Below are positions 41,402 through 51,260 of a stretch of 64,000 nt of DNA, piece by piece (position 1 is the stretch's first letter; every line of letters begins with the position of its first letter). Both the position numbers and the translations under genes were made by a program. Location: positions 248,001-312,000 of the forward strand of contig NZ_WRXN01000007.1 of the NCBI RefSeq assembly GCF_009758205.1. The letters run 5' to 3'. This stretch comes from Chitinophaga tropicalis (lineage in GTDB: Bacteria > Bacteroidota > Bacteroidia > Chitinophagales > Chitinophagaceae). Under the pieces are notes generated by a model, which was given only the letters and a program-made list of their open reading frames with translations, was not told the origin of the DNA and searched no databases.

Positions 41402-43804
41402 ATGTTTGTAATTAAGCGCGACGGCCGCAAAGAAGCGGTTAAGTTTGACAAGATTACTGCCCGTATAGAAAAGCTCTGCTATGGGCTGAACGCGGAATAT
41501 GTGGACTCCATTGATGTTGCGAAGAAAGTGATACAGGGGTTGTATGATGGCGTTACCACCAGCGAGCTGGATAATCTTGCAGCTGAGACAGCAGCTTCGC
41601 TTACTACCAAACATCCTGACTATGCCTTGCTGGCATCACGTATTGCAGTGAGCAATCTCCATAAAAATACAGAGAAATCATTCTCCAAAACAATGAAGAA
41701 ACTGTATGACTACATCGATCCTAAAGTAGGTAAACCAGCGCCATTACTGGCTGACGATGTATGGGAGATCATCAATAAAAATGCGGAGATACTCGACTCC
41801 AGCATTATATATGACCGTGACTTTGCTTTTGACTATTTTGGTTTTAAAACACTGGAACGTTCTTACCTGCTGAAACTGGATGGAAAAGTAGCCGAACGCC
41901 CTCAGCATATGTTCATGCGTGTGTCAGTAGGTATCCACAAAGAAGATATCGACTCTGCCATCAAGACCTATAACCTGATGAGTGAGCGCTGGTTCACACA
42001 TGCTACTCCTACCCTGTTCAACGCAGGTACTCCAAAACCACAGATGTCCAGCTGCTTCCTGCTCACCATGCAGGATGACAGTATCGAAGGCATCTACGAT
42101 ACATTGAAACAAACTGCCAAGATCTCCCAGAGTGCAGGAGGTATTGGTCTTAGCATACACAACATCCGTGCTACAGGGTCCTACATCAGCGGTACCAATG
42201 GTACTTCCAACGGTATCATCCCAATGCTGCGCGTATTCAACGATACCGCACGTTATGTAGATCAGGGCGGTGGTAAACGCAAAGGCGCTTTTGCTATCTA
42301 TCTTGAACCATGGCACGCTGATATCTTTGAATTCCTGGACCTGCGTAAGAACCACGGTAAAGAAGAGATGCGCGCAAGAGATCTTTTCTATGCACTGTGG
42401 GTGCCAGACCTGTTCATGAAACGTGTAGAAGAAAATGGCGACTGGTCACTGTTCTGTCCTCACGAAGCACCTGGCCTGCATGAATGCTGGGGTGAAGAGT
42501 TTGAAAAGAAGTACACACAGTACGAGCAGGAAAACCGCGCCCGTAAAACAGTAAAAGCACAGGATCTCTGGTTTGCTATACTGGACGCACAGATTGAAAC
42601 AGGTACTCCTTATTTGCTGTATAAAGATTCTGCCAACCGCAAATCCAATCAGCAGAACCTGGGTACTATCAAAAGTTCCAACCTCTGCACAGAGATCATC
42701 GAGTACACTGATGCAAATGAAGTAGCAGTATGTAACCTGGCTTCCCTGGCACTGCCCCGCTTTGTTATAGACGGTCAGTTTGATCACCAGAAATTATATG
42801 AAGTAACATACCAGGCAGCGCTGAACCTGAACCGTATCATCGACAATAATTACTACCCTGTTGATGAAGCGCGTAACAGCAACCTGCGCCACCGTCCTAT
42901 AGGCCTGGGCGTACAGGGTCTGGCTGATGCCTTCATCCTGATGCGTTATCCGTTCGAAAGCGAAGAAGCCAAACAGCTGAACAAAGAGATCTTCGAAACC
43001 ATCTACTTTGCATCTCTGACCGCTTCAAAAGATCTGGCAGCAAAAGAAGGCGCATACGAAACCTATCAGGGTTCTCCTGCATCCAAAGGTATCCTGCAGT
43101 TCGATATGTGGGGCGTAACTCCTACCACCCGTTGGGACTGGACAGCACTGAAAGCAGAGATCAAAAAGCATGGCATCCGCAACTCCCTGTTGCTGGCGCC
43201 AATGCCTACAGCATCTACTTCTCAGATCCTGGGTAACAACGAATGTTTTGAGCCTTATACATCAAATATCTACACCCGCCGCGTACTGAGCGGTGAGTTC
43301 GTAGTAGTGAATAAGCACCTGCTGAAAGACCTGGTAGAACTGGGCCTGTGGGATAATGACATGAAGAATAAGATCATTACTTCCAACGGTTCTATTCAGC
43401 ATATCAATGAGATCCCTACACAGATCAAAGATCTGTACAAAACAGTGTGGGAGATCAAACAGCGTACTATCATTGATATGGCGGCAGACCGCGGCGCATA
43501 CATCTGCCAGTCACAATCTCTCAACCTCTTTGTTGACACTCCATCTGCAGCTAAACTGACCTCTATGCACTTCTACGCCTGGAAGAAAGGTCTGAAAACA
43601 GGTATGTATTACCTGCGTACACAGGCAGCTGCACAAGCAGTACAGTTCACTGTTGAGAAACAGGGCGGCCAGCAAATGGAACCAATGGTTGCAGCAAAAG
43701 CAGCAGCCGGCACCGGTAAAGCTGATCCTAAACTGGACGAAGTTGAGTTTGTGGAAGGCGCAGTATGCACAATGGAAGAAGGTTGTGTTACCTGCAGCGC
43801 ATGA
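41402..43804 (+). CDS. nrdA: Ribonucleoside-diphosphate reductase, alpha (large) subunit
   Basis: The catalytic subunit (800 aa), which reduces ribonucleoside diphosphates. Residues 1-90 form an ATP-cone (FVIKRDGRKEAVKFDKITARI) for dATP regulation. The first active-site cysteine is C218 in QMSSCFLLTM. NLCTEIIEYTD supplies the second cysteine region, and LGNNECFEPYTSNIY is the radical-site cysteine loop. The C-terminal shuttle is C795-x-x-C798 (GCVTCSA). The length and layout are those of class Ia. A terminator follows 20 bases after the stop. Confidence 0.96.
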   Translation: MFVIKRDGRKEAVKFDKITARIEKLCYGLNAEYVDSIDVAKKVIQGLYDGVTTSELDNLAAETAASLTTKHPDYALLASRIAVSNLHKNTEKSFSKTMKKLYDYIDPKVGKPAPLLADDVWEIINKNAEILDSSIIYDRDFAFDYFGFKTLERSYLLKLDGKVAERPQHMFMRVSVGIHKEDIDSAIKTYNLMSERWFTHATPTLFNAGTPKPQMSSCFLLTMQDDSIEGIYDTLKQTAKISQSAGGIGLSIHNIRATGSYISGTNGTSNGIIPMLRVFNDTARYVDQGGGKRKGAFAIYLEPWHADIFEFLDLRKNHGKEEMRARDLFYALWVPDLFMKRVEENGDWSLFCPHEAPGLHECWGEEFEKKYTQYEQENRARKTVKAQDLWFAILDAQIETGTPYLLYKDSANRKSNQQNLGTIKSSNLCTEIIEYTDANEVAVCNLASLALPRFVIDGQFDHQKLYEVTYQAALNLNRIIDNNYYPVDEARNSNLRHRPIGLGVQGLADAFILMRYPFESEEAKQLNKEIFETIYFASLTASKDLAAKEGAYETYQGSPASKGILQFDMWGVTPTTRWDWTALKAEIKKHGIRNSLLLAPMPTASTSQILGNNECFEPYTSNIYTRRVLSGEFVVVNKHLLKDLVELGLWDNDMKNKIITSNGSIQHINEIPTQIKDLYKTVWEIKQRTIIDMAADRGAYICQSQSLNLFVDTPSAAKLTSMHFYAWKKGLKTGMYYLRTQAAAQAVQFTVEKQGGQQMEPMVAAKAAAGTGKADPKLDEVEFVEGAVCTMEEGCVTCSA

Positions 43805-43824
43805 TGATAATTTTCGAAATAATA

Positions 43825-43858
43825 AAAAAGCCGCTCTGTGTATATAGAGCGGCTTTTT
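43825..43858. terminator. Bidirectional terminator between nrdA and trmH
   Basis: AAAAAGCCGCTCT (43825-43837) pairs perfectly with AGAGCGGCTTTTT (43846-43858) around an 8-base loop. A- and T-tracts on the two sides serve both convergent transcripts. Confidence 0.9.
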
Positions 43859-43888
43859 CTATTTAATGAGAAAAACTCATTTACACTT

Positions 43889-44479
43889 TTACTCCTCCTC
43901 TTCAAATCCCCACTTCTCCAGCAGGTTTTCAAACTGCGCGTCCGGCAGGTTCCTTCTCTCATAATGCCCTGCAATTGTTTTCTGCCTTAACGCTTCATAA
44001 ATACTTACCGCACATGCTACAGAAATGTTCAGGGACTTGATAATACCCACTTGCGGAATGATAAAATTCCCATCAGCAAGATCGCGCACTTCATCACTCA
44101 CACCACTGTGCTCATTGCCGAACACCAACGCCACAGAACCGGTAAAATCTATTTCATAAAGACTTACAGCATCTGCTGCCAGGTGAGTGGTAAATATCTT
44201 ATCATACTTCTGACGCAGGGCAGCCATACATTCTGCAGTGTCTGAATACTGGTGAATGGTCAGCCATTTGGCCGCGCTGGAAGAGCTTTTAGCCCCCCAT
44301 TTCTTATGCCGGGGTATCTGGTTGTTCAGTACATAGATCTCCTGGATACCAACAGCATCACAGGTACGCATAACAGCCGAAATATTGTGCGGGTCCTGTA
44401 CATTTTCCAGTACTACAGTAAGACCGGCCTGTCTTTTATTCAATACGGATAAGAGTCGTTCCCTGCGTTCAGGTGTCAT
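43889..44479 (-). CDS. trmH: tRNA (guanosine-2'-O-)-methyltransferase, SpoU/TrmH family
   Basis: A 196-residue SPOUT methyltransferase. I choose ATG 44477-44479, giving MTPERRERLLSVLNKRQAGLTVVLENV, which matches TrmH N-termini. The longer in-frame start at 44509 would overlap the -7 promoter element. Motifs 1-3 are present: DPHNISAVMRTCDAVGI, VALVFGNEHSGVS and IPQVGIIKSLNISVACAVSIYEALRQ. It should methylate the D-loop G18 of tRNAs. The Asn of NISA and Arg of MRTC are the catalytic/SAM residues known in the family. Confidence 0.9.
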   Translation of the reverse strand: MTPERRERLLSVLNKRQAGLTVVLENVQDPHNISAVMRTCDAVGIQEIYVLNNQIPRHKKWGAKSSSSAAKWLTIHQYSDTAECMAALRQKYDKIFTTHLAADAVSLYEIDFTGSVALVFGNEHSGVSDEVRDLADGNFIIPQVGIIKSLNISVACAVSIYEALRQKTIAGHYERRNLPDAQFENLLEKWGFEEEE

Positions 44480-44506
44480 AATCAGGTAAATAAAATTTTC
44501 AAACCG

Positions 44507-44514
44507 CAAATTTA
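44507..44514 (-). promoter_or_regulatory. Candidate -7 element for trmH
   Basis: TAAATTTG on the minus strand matches TAnnTTTG. Transcription would begin near 44501, 22 bases before the chosen start at 44479, and so supports that start over the one at 44509. Confidence 0.4.
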
Positions 44515-44586
44515 AATCAATTCAGATTGCTGAATACCAGTTTTCATTATTACCTTCATTCATTAGTAAAAATCTATATCTACAAC

Positions 44587-47262
44587 ATGTTCAAAAAAAT
44601 CCTGAAAGTCTTAGGTATTTTCCTGCTTGTACTGATAGCAGCAGCAATTGCCATCCCTTACTTCTTCAAAGGGAAGATCATGTCTATTGTAAAAACGGAA
44701 CTGAACAAACAACTGGTGGCAGATGTCGATTTTAAAGATGTGGATATCAGCCTGTTCCGGCATTTCCCCAGACTGGCCGTAGCCCTGGAAGATATGCAGG
44801 TAGTAAACCGGGCTCCTTTTGCAGGAGATACCCTGTTTGCCGTGAAAAAGATTGACCTGGCGCTGAACCTCATGAGCGTGATCAAAGGCGGTAAAATGGA
44901 CATTTACAACGTAACCATCCAGGCACCCCGCGTTTATGCACATGTGAACAAAGCCGGCGAAGCTAACTGGAATATTACCAAACCGGATACCGCCCAGGCC
45001 CCCCCTGCAGATACTGCCTCTTCCCAGTTTTCCCTCAATCTTCAGAAATATAGTATTGAAGATGCTACCATCAGGTACGAAGACGAACAGGGAGATATGG
45101 CATTACTCATAGAAAACCTGGACCATGAAGGTAAGGGCGACTTTACACAGGACCTCTTTACCCTGCAAACAAACACTGAAGCAGAAGGTATTACCTTCCG
45201 TTATGGACTGATACCTTATTTGCTGCGTACTAAAACAACTCTGGACGCAGACATTCAGATAGATAATAAAACAAGTACATACACCCTGCAAAAGGGCAAA
45301 GCTACCCTGAACAACCTGGAACTGGCGCTGCAGGGTTTCTTTAAACTGGTGAACGACAGCACATACGGCATGGACCTTACCATGAAAGCACCCTCCACCA
45401 GGTTTAAGGACATCCTTTCCCTGGTACCCGCCATTTTCATGCAGGACTTTGATAAGATCAAGACTGATGGTACCGCCGCCTTTGACGGTTACGTAAAAGG
45501 TACTTACAGCAATACCCAAATGCCGGCCTTTGGTCTGAACCTGGATGTAAAGAATGGTTTCTTCCAGTATCCGGATCTGCCCAAGCCAGTAAAAAATATC
45601 CAGATAGCACTGAAAATAGACAATGCTGACGGTGTACCTGACCACACTGTTGTAAATATGCCATCTGCCCACCTGGAAATGGATAATACTCCTATTGACC
45701 TTCGCCTGCTGGTAAAAACACCGGTATCAGACATGTATGTAGATGGTGCTGCCAAAGGAAAGCTGGACCTCTCCAAAGTAACCCAGTTTGTGAAACTGGA
45801 AGAAGGTACTACCCTGAGCGGCCTGGTAGATGCAGACATTACCGCCAAAGGCAATATGAGCGCTATAGAAAAACAGGCTTACGATAAGTTCTACGCTGCA
45901 GGTAACATTCTGGTAAGCAACCTGCTGTACCGCAGCAAAGACTATCCTGATGGTATCAAGGTGAACACCCTCTCCATGCTGTTCAATCCAAAGAATGTAT
46001 CCGTACCAAAGTTTGAAGGCCAGTATATGGGCACCAACTTCCAGGCTAACGGTGAAGTGAATAACATGATGGCTTATGTGTTCAAGAACGCACCGCTGGA
46101 TGGTAAACTGTCTGTCAAAGCAGATGAAGTGAACCTGGATAAATGGATGGGAACCACCACCACTGCGGAAACACCTGCCGATACCGCCGCCCTGGCGCCA
46201 TTTCCAGTGCCTGGTAACCTTGACTTTAATATCCTTGCACAGGTAGACAAAGTGCATTATGATAAACTGGACCTGACCAATCTTTCCGGCACCTTACTGC
46301 TGAAAGATGAAACCGTATCCATGCAACAGCTGAAAGCAAATGCCCTGCAAGGCAATATGGAAATAAACGGCAGCTACAGCACCAAAAACAGCAAGACCAA
46401 CCCGGATATTGCCATGGCCTACAATGTACAAAGCATCGATATCCAGCAGGCTTTCAATGCTTTCAATACCGTACAGGCATTAATGCCACTGGCTAAATTC
46501 CTGAATGGTAAAGTAACTTCCCAGCTCAGCCTGAAAGGGAAACTGGGAGGAGACATGATGCCGGTGTTAAGCAGCCTTACCGGCGATGGTAACCTCCTCC
46601 TGCTCGAAGGTGTACTGAAACAATTTGGACCGGTAGATCAGCTGGCCAGCACCCTGAATGTAAATCAGCTGAAAAACTTCTCCCTGCGTGATGTAAAAAC
46701 CTACTTCGCTTTTGAGGACGGTAAGGTAAAAGTGAATCCTTTCAAAGTGAACGTAAACAATATCAGCATGCTGGTAGGCGGTACTCACGGCTTTGACCAG
46801 TCTCTCAATTATACTTTGCAGATGACACTGCCACGCAGCGTGATAGGCAAACAGGGAGACGCATTGGTGAACAACCTGGTTACCCAGGCAAGCAATAAAG
46901 GCATCAATGTAAATGTAAGCGACAGTGTACATCTGAACGTATTACTGGGTGGTAACATTACCAAACCTACCTATAAAACAGACCTGCAGGAAACAGCTTC
47001 AGGCGCCATCAACAACCTGAAAGACCAGGCAGCTACACTGGTAAAGAATAAAGTAGACACAGTTAAAACTGCATTGAAAGATACACTTCAGTCTGTTAAA
47101 CAAAAGGCCGTTGCCAGTGTGAAAGATGAACTTACCAAACAGCTGACAGGTCAGAAAGATTCTTCCGGCACCAAATCCCAGCCATTGCAGAACGTGGGTA
47201 AAGATGCTGAGAAAGCGGTGAAGAGCACTATTGGCAACATATTCAAGAAGAAAAGCAACTAA
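44587..47262 (+). CDS. AsmA-family envelope protein
   Basis: I start at ATG 44587 (MFKKILKVLGIFLLVLIAAAIAIPYFFKGK), where a single N-terminal membrane anchor begins properly; the upstream in-frame extension is not signal-like. The 891-residue protein has the AsmA N-domain pattern: IVKTELNKQLVADVDFKDVDISLFRHFPRLAVALEDMQVVN. It is followed by long beta-rich repeats and a C-terminal AsmA_2-type region (GKVTSQLSLKGKLGGDM). The last 130 residues are low complexity, rich in K, T, D and S. AsmA-like proteins are thought to aid lipid transport between membranes. Function here is by family only. Confidence 0.82.
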   Translation: MFKKILKVLGIFLLVLIAAAIAIPYFFKGKIMSIVKTELNKQLVADVDFKDVDISLFRHFPRLAVALEDMQVVNRAPFAGDTLFAVKKIDLALNLMSVIKGGKMDIYNVTIQAPRVYAHVNKAGEANWNITKPDTAQAPPADTASSQFSLNLQKYSIEDATIRYEDEQGDMALLIENLDHEGKGDFTQDLFTLQTNTEAEGITFRYGLIPYLLRTKTTLDADIQIDNKTSTYTLQKGKATLNNLELALQGFFKLVNDSTYGMDLTMKAPSTRFKDILSLVPAIFMQDFDKIKTDGTAAFDGYVKGTYSNTQMPAFGLNLDVKNGFFQYPDLPKPVKNIQIALKIDNADGVPDHTVVNMPSAHLEMDNTPIDLRLLVKTPVSDMYVDGAAKGKLDLSKVTQFVKLEEGTTLSGLVDADITAKGNMSAIEKQAYDKFYAAGNILVSNLLYRSKDYPDGIKVNTLSMLFNPKNVSVPKFEGQYMGTNFQANGEVNNMMAYVFKNAPLDGKLSVKADEVNLDKWMGTTTTAETPADTAALAPFPVPGNLDFNILAQVDKVHYDKLDLTNLSGTLLLKDETVSMQQLKANALQGNMEINGSYSTKNSKTNPDIAMAYNVQSIDIQQAFNAFNTVQALMPLAKFLNGKVTSQLSLKGKLGGDMMPVLSSLTGDGNLLLLEGVLKQFGPVDQLASTLNVNQLKNFSLRDVKTYFAFEDGKVKVNPFKVNVNNISMLVGGTHGFDQSLNYTLQMTLPRSVIGKQGDALVNNLVTQASNKGINVNVSDSVHLNVLLGGNITKPTYKTDLQETASGAINNLKDQAATLVKNKVDTVKTALKDTLQSVKQKAVASVKDELTKQLTGQKDSSGTKSQPLQNVGKDAEKAVKSTIGNIFKKKSN

Positions 47263-47332
47263 GCTGTAACAGCACCTGGCTAAAATTTCCAGGACCTGCT
47301 CAGCACAGAAAAATTACCATCATTTACAAACT

Positions 47333-47377
47333 GGTCCAGATTACAGTATTATTACTGCATCTGGACCGTTTTTTTTT
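47333..47377 (+). terminator. Terminator after the AsmA-family gene
   Basis: GGTCCAGAT (47333-47341) pairs with ATCTGGACC (47359-47367). An inner CAGTA/TACTG pair extends the hairpin, and nine T follow after a G. It lies 70 bases past the AsmA stop. Confidence 0.85.
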
Positions 47378-47510
47378 ACGTATCCCACATATTTTACTAT
47401 TTTGGACAACTTTTTATCTCAAAATTTCGGCACCTTAGCAGAACTGACCAGAATGCTTATTTCTATCCTGCAATGGTGCGTTAACTAAAGAAATAACCTT
47501 TAAGGAAATT

Positions 47511-47915
47511 ATGGAAAGCGAGCGTTACATATCAGAGGGTAACCTTGAAAAGATCCTTCTCGGATTTGCAACTCCTGAAGAGAAGGATACGCTAAACTTA
47601 TATTATGACTTGTTTCCCGAACTTGAAGAAGAAAGGGATGAAGTAGAACGTCGCATAGAAAAAGCTATGTTCAAGGACGCTGTATTACCTCCCATTTACG
47701 TAAAAACCAATGTAATGCGACAGATAGCTCTGGATGTACAGGAACTGCAAAGAGCCCCGCAACAGGCAAAAAAAAATTTTAACGTGACCAATGTTGCTCC
47801 TCCACCAGGTACAATGCGGGTACACGTAGCCTGGCGCATTATACTCATCATACTTTTATCTATGATCTCCCTGTCCTTACTGGCAGCCATCGTCTTTTCG
47901 TATATGGCCAAGTAA
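47511..47915 (+). CDS. Small membrane protein resembling the N-terminus of Bacteroidota anti-sigma factors
   Basis: A 134-residue protein with a soluble N-terminal 100 residues and one membrane segment at about 105-131 (VAWRIILIILLSMISLSLLAAIVFSYM). The start YISEGNLEKILLGFATPEEKDTLNLYYDLFPELEEERDEVE resembles the cytoplasmic N-terminus of RskA-like anti-sigma factors of this phylum (YISSG...GLASPEE...). However, there is no periplasmic domain after the membrane helix and no sigma-factor gene beside it. The anti-sigma idea is therefore tentative. It is flanked by terminators on both sides and is monocistronic. Confidence 0.6.
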   Translation: MESERYISEGNLEKILLGFATPEEKDTLNLYYDLFPELEEERDEVERRIEKAMFKDAVLPPIYVKTNVMRQIALDVQELQRAPQQAKKNFNVTNVAPPPGTMRVHVAWRIILIILLSMISLSLLAAIVFSYMAK

Positions 47916-47939
47916 GTTATCCCGGATAACGAATATTTA

Positions 47940-47968
47940 AAAAAGCCCTCCCGCCCGGAGGGCTTTTT
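47940..47968 (+). terminator. Terminator after the 47511 gene
   Basis: AAAAAGCCCTCC and GGAGGGCTTTTT (12-bp arms) enclose a 5-base loop. It lies 25 bases after the stop at 47915. Confidence 0.9.
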
Positions 47969-48001
47969 AATGCGCAGAAAGCAACTATTTTCTTTAATAA
48001 A

Positions 48002-48031
48002 AAAGCCGTGTTGCAAAAACAACACGGCTTT
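48002..48031 (-). terminator. Terminator of the RND efflux operon
   Basis: AAAGCCGTGTTG (48002-48013) pairs with CAACACGGCTTT (48020-48031). The A-run to its left forms a U-tract on the minus strand. It lies 21 bases beyond the stop of the permease gene. Confidence 0.85.
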
Positions 48032-48051
48032 CAGTATGCAAGAATTTCTGT

Positions 48052-51000
48052 TTATATATTCGTATGCTGCATTGCTTTGTAATTTTCCTGCATGGCTTTA
48101 AGTTTTTCTTTACCGTAAGCCAGACGGGTAATAATTACAAACAATACGGGTACAATAAAGATAGCCAGGAAGGTAGCTGTAAACATACCACCCAATACTG
48201 TCCATCCCATTGTTTTACGTGATTCTGCACCGGCTCCGCTGGCTATGACCAGGGGCAGGATACCTAACAGGAACGCTAAAGACGTCATGATAATAGGACG
48301 TAAACGCAACCTGGCTGCTTCTACGGTGGCTGTTACCAGCTCCATGCCCCTGTCTACACGTTCTTTCGCAAATTCGACGATCAGGATCGCGTTCTTGGCA
48401 GATAAACCGATCAGTGTGATCAGACCAATCTGTGCATATACGTTATTGCTCAGGTTAGGCAGGAATGTCAACGTTACAATAGCTCCAAATGCACCGATAG
48501 GTACCGCCAGCAGTACAGAGAACGGTACTGACCAGCTTTCATACAGGGCTGCGAGGAACAGGAACACAAATATGATAGACAATGCAAAGATGTATACTGT
48601 TTTAGAGCCGGACATGATCTCCTCACGGCTCAAACCAGAGAACTCATATCCATATCCTTCAGGCAATACTTCCGCAGCTACTTCCTGCAATGCCCTGATA
48701 GCATCACCACTACTGTATCCAGGAGCAGGGCTACCGTTTATTTCAGCAGAACGGAACAGGTTATAGTGAGATACTATCGGAGCACTTTCTGTTACCTTAT
48801 AGGAGGTCAGTGCACTCAATGGCACCATCTCTCCGCTGGTATTCCGTACAAAGTACTGGTTCAGGTCCTTGATATCTGTACGATAAGCAGTATCTGCCTG
48901 TGTCACCACACGGAAGTTACGTCCGTATATTGTGAAGTCGTTGATATAGGCGCTACCCATATACGTCTGTAATGCAGTAGCCACTGCAGAGATCTGTACG
49001 CCCATTTTCTTGGTCTTCTCACGGTCTATTTCCAGCTGGTAGCCGGGAGTACGCGCTGTGAAGAAAGAGAATGCCCTGGCTATTTCAGGACGCTGATTGA
49101 TAGCCATCGTGAATTTCTGCAGTACCCCTTCAAACTGTTTGATATCTGTGCTTCCGCTCTTCTGCTGCAATATGAAGGAGAAACCTGCTGTAGAGCCAAG
49201 ACCGGGAATAGCCGGTGGCGGGATCACAACAGTATTGGCTTCCTTAAAACGTGCAAACTTCTGCTGCACCTGTGCTACCAGGCCAAAGATCTGCTGCGCT
49301 TTGTCTTTACGTTCATCCCATGGTTTCAGCTGACAGAAGATGGTACCACTGTTTGACTTGGTAGCAAAGCTCACAACGTTCAAACCGGCAAGTGCCGCAT
49401 AGTGATCAATACCTTTCACACTGTCCAGGGTATGCATCATTTCTGTTATTATAGCAACTGTACGTTCTGTGGAAGAAGATTCCGGCAGGTCGAAAGTGAT
49501 ATACAGACGGCCTTCATCTTCTGTAGGAATGAAGCCTGTAGGCTTATTTTTGAAAAGGAAGATAGTTCCTACTACAAGGCATAACAGGAAAATGGCCACA
49601 TAACGGGCCATGCGTATGCTCTTTTTAACCCCCAGCGAATACCTGCTCGTTACATGGGCAAACCATACGTTGAACTTATAGAAGAACTTGTTCAGGCCTT
49701 TTGAATCCTTGTCCAGGTGCATAGGGCGCAGGATCAGGATACACAGCGCCGGTGTCAGCGACAGGGCTACAAAGGCAGAGATCAGTACGGAGATCGCTAT
49801 CGTGATGGCAAACTGCTGATACAGACGGCCTACTATACCGGGAATAAATCCTACCGGTACAAACACCGCTGCCAGGATCAGGGCAATCGCAATTACAGGC
49901 CCGGAGATTTCTTTCATGGCCGCAGTGGTAGCCTCTTTCGGCGTCATCTGCTCATGGTCCATATTATGCTGGACCGCTTCCACCACCACAATGGCATCAT
50001 CCACCACAATACCGATAGCCAGTACGAAACCGAACAGGGTCAGGGTATTGATTGTAAATCCAAGTGGTATGAAGAATATGAAAGTAGCAATGATAGATAC
50101 CGGGATTGCCAGTACAGGAATAACAGTAGCCCTCCAGCTCTGCAGGAACAGGAATACCACTATTACCACCAGTGCCAGCGCTTCCAGCAATGTTTCCACA
50201 ACCTCATGGATAGACACCTGGATCACGGTTACTGACTCAAACGGTACTACGTAATCCACATCTGCAGGGAAGGTTTTCTTCAGCTGTTCCATGGTTTCAT
50301 ATACAGCTTCCGCCGTAGAGATAGCGTTACTGCCCGGGGCCTGGTATACCAGCAGGTAGGAAGCTCTTTTGCCATCTACATAAGAGTTGTTGCCATAGCT
50401 GAATTTACCCAGCTGTATGCGGGCTACATCTTTCAGGTAAACAATGCTGCCATCTGAAGGACGTGTTTTGACAATGATATTGCCAAATTCAGCGGCGTTG
50501 GCCAAACGTCCTTTTACAAAGATGGTGTACTCATATGTCTGACCAATTCTCTGAGGAGGCGCACCTACAGTACCGGCTGCAATCTGCGCGTTCTGTTCGG
50601 TAATAGCAGCCCTTACTTCCTCAGCTGTTACGCCCATCTGAGCCAGCTTGTCTGGTTTCAGCCATACACGCATACTGAAGTCGTCCGCACGGGTGAAGAT
50701 ATCACCTACACCTTTTGCACGCAGCAGGGCGTCTTTTACAAATACGTTGGTATAGTTATCCAGGAAGGTTACATCGTGTGTACCTTTAGGTGAGTATAAA
50801 GCTACCAGCATCAGGATGCTGGGGTTACGCTTTCTTACTGTAAGACCTAAACGTTGTACTTCCTGTGGAAGGGTAGGCTGTGCAATACCTACACGGTTCT
50901 GTACGTCCAGTGCCGCAATATTGATATCTGTACCTACCTCAAAGTTTACAGTAAGGCTCATGGATCCGCTGTTGGTACTGTTGCTTGACATGTAGGTCAT

Positions 51001-51225
51001 GCCGGGAGTACCATTTACCTGTACTTCTACAGGTGTAGCCACTGTCTGCTCTATAGTCTGAGCATCAGCACCGGTATACGTACCGGTTACCTGTACCGTG
51101 GGCGGTGAAATTTCCGGGTACTGACCAATAGGCAGGCTTGTCATGGCCAGCAGTCCTACCAGCACCAGCACAATAGAGATCACTATTGCCGTAACCGGTC
51201 TGCGTATAAAAGTATTTGCAATCAT
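48052..51225 (-). CDS. RND efflux pump inner-membrane transporter (HAE1/AcrB family)
   Basis: A 1057-residue proton-driven multidrug exporter. It has the AcrB architecture: TM1 after FIRRPVTAIVISIVLVLVG, porter domains, TM helices including LFGFVLAIGIVVDDAIVVVEAV (with the proton-relay DD pair) and the second half repeat with GLSAKNAILIVEFAKERVDRG. The duplicate layout and length match HAE1 pumps. It lies 35 bases after the adaptor gene, in an operon tolC, adaptor, permease on the minus strand. Substrates cannot be predicted. Confidence 0.95.
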   Translation of the reverse strand: MIANTFIRRPVTAIVISIVLVLVGLLAMTSLPIGQYPEISPPTVQVTGTYTGADAQTIEQTVATPVEVQVNGTPGMTYMSSNSTNSGSMSLTVNFEVGTDINIAALDVQNRVGIAQPTLPQEVQRLGLTVRKRNPSILMLVALYSPKGTHDVTFLDNYTNVFVKDALLRAKGVGDIFTRADDFSMRVWLKPDKLAQMGVTAEEVRAAITEQNAQIAAGTVGAPPQRIGQTYEYTIFVKGRLANAAEFGNIIVKTRPSDGSIVYLKDVARIQLGKFSYGNNSYVDGKRASYLLVYQAPGSNAISTAEAVYETMEQLKKTFPADVDYVVPFESVTVIQVSIHEVVETLLEALALVVIVVFLFLQSWRATVIPVLAIPVSIIATFIFFIPLGFTINTLTLFGFVLAIGIVVDDAIVVVEAVQHNMDHEQMTPKEATTAAMKEISGPVIAIALILAAVFVPVGFIPGIVGRLYQQFAITIAISVLISAFVALSLTPALCILILRPMHLDKDSKGLNKFFYKFNVWFAHVTSRYSLGVKKSIRMARYVAIFLLCLVVGTIFLFKNKPTGFIPTEDEGRLYITFDLPESSSTERTVAIITEMMHTLDSVKGIDHYAALAGLNVVSFATKSNSGTIFCQLKPWDERKDKAQQIFGLVAQVQQKFARFKEANTVVIPPPAIPGLGSTAGFSFILQQKSGSTDIKQFEGVLQKFTMAINQRPEIARAFSFFTARTPGYQLEIDREKTKKMGVQISAVATALQTYMGSAYINDFTIYGRNFRVVTQADTAYRTDIKDLNQYFVRNTSGEMVPLSALTSYKVTESAPIVSHYNLFRSAEINGSPAPGYSSGDAIRALQEVAAEVLPEGYGYEFSGLSREEIMSGSKTVYIFALSIIFVFLFLAALYESWSVPFSVLLAVPIGAFGAIVTLTFLPNLSNNVYAQIGLITLIGLSAKNAILIVEFAKERVDRGMELVTATVEAARLRLRPIIMTSLAFLLGILPLVIASGAGAESRKTMGWTVLGGMFTATFLAIFIVPVLFVIITRLAYGKEKLKAMQENYKAMQHTNI

Positions 51226-51260
51226 GTTCTTCTTCTATTGATTCAAACTCAAACTATAAT

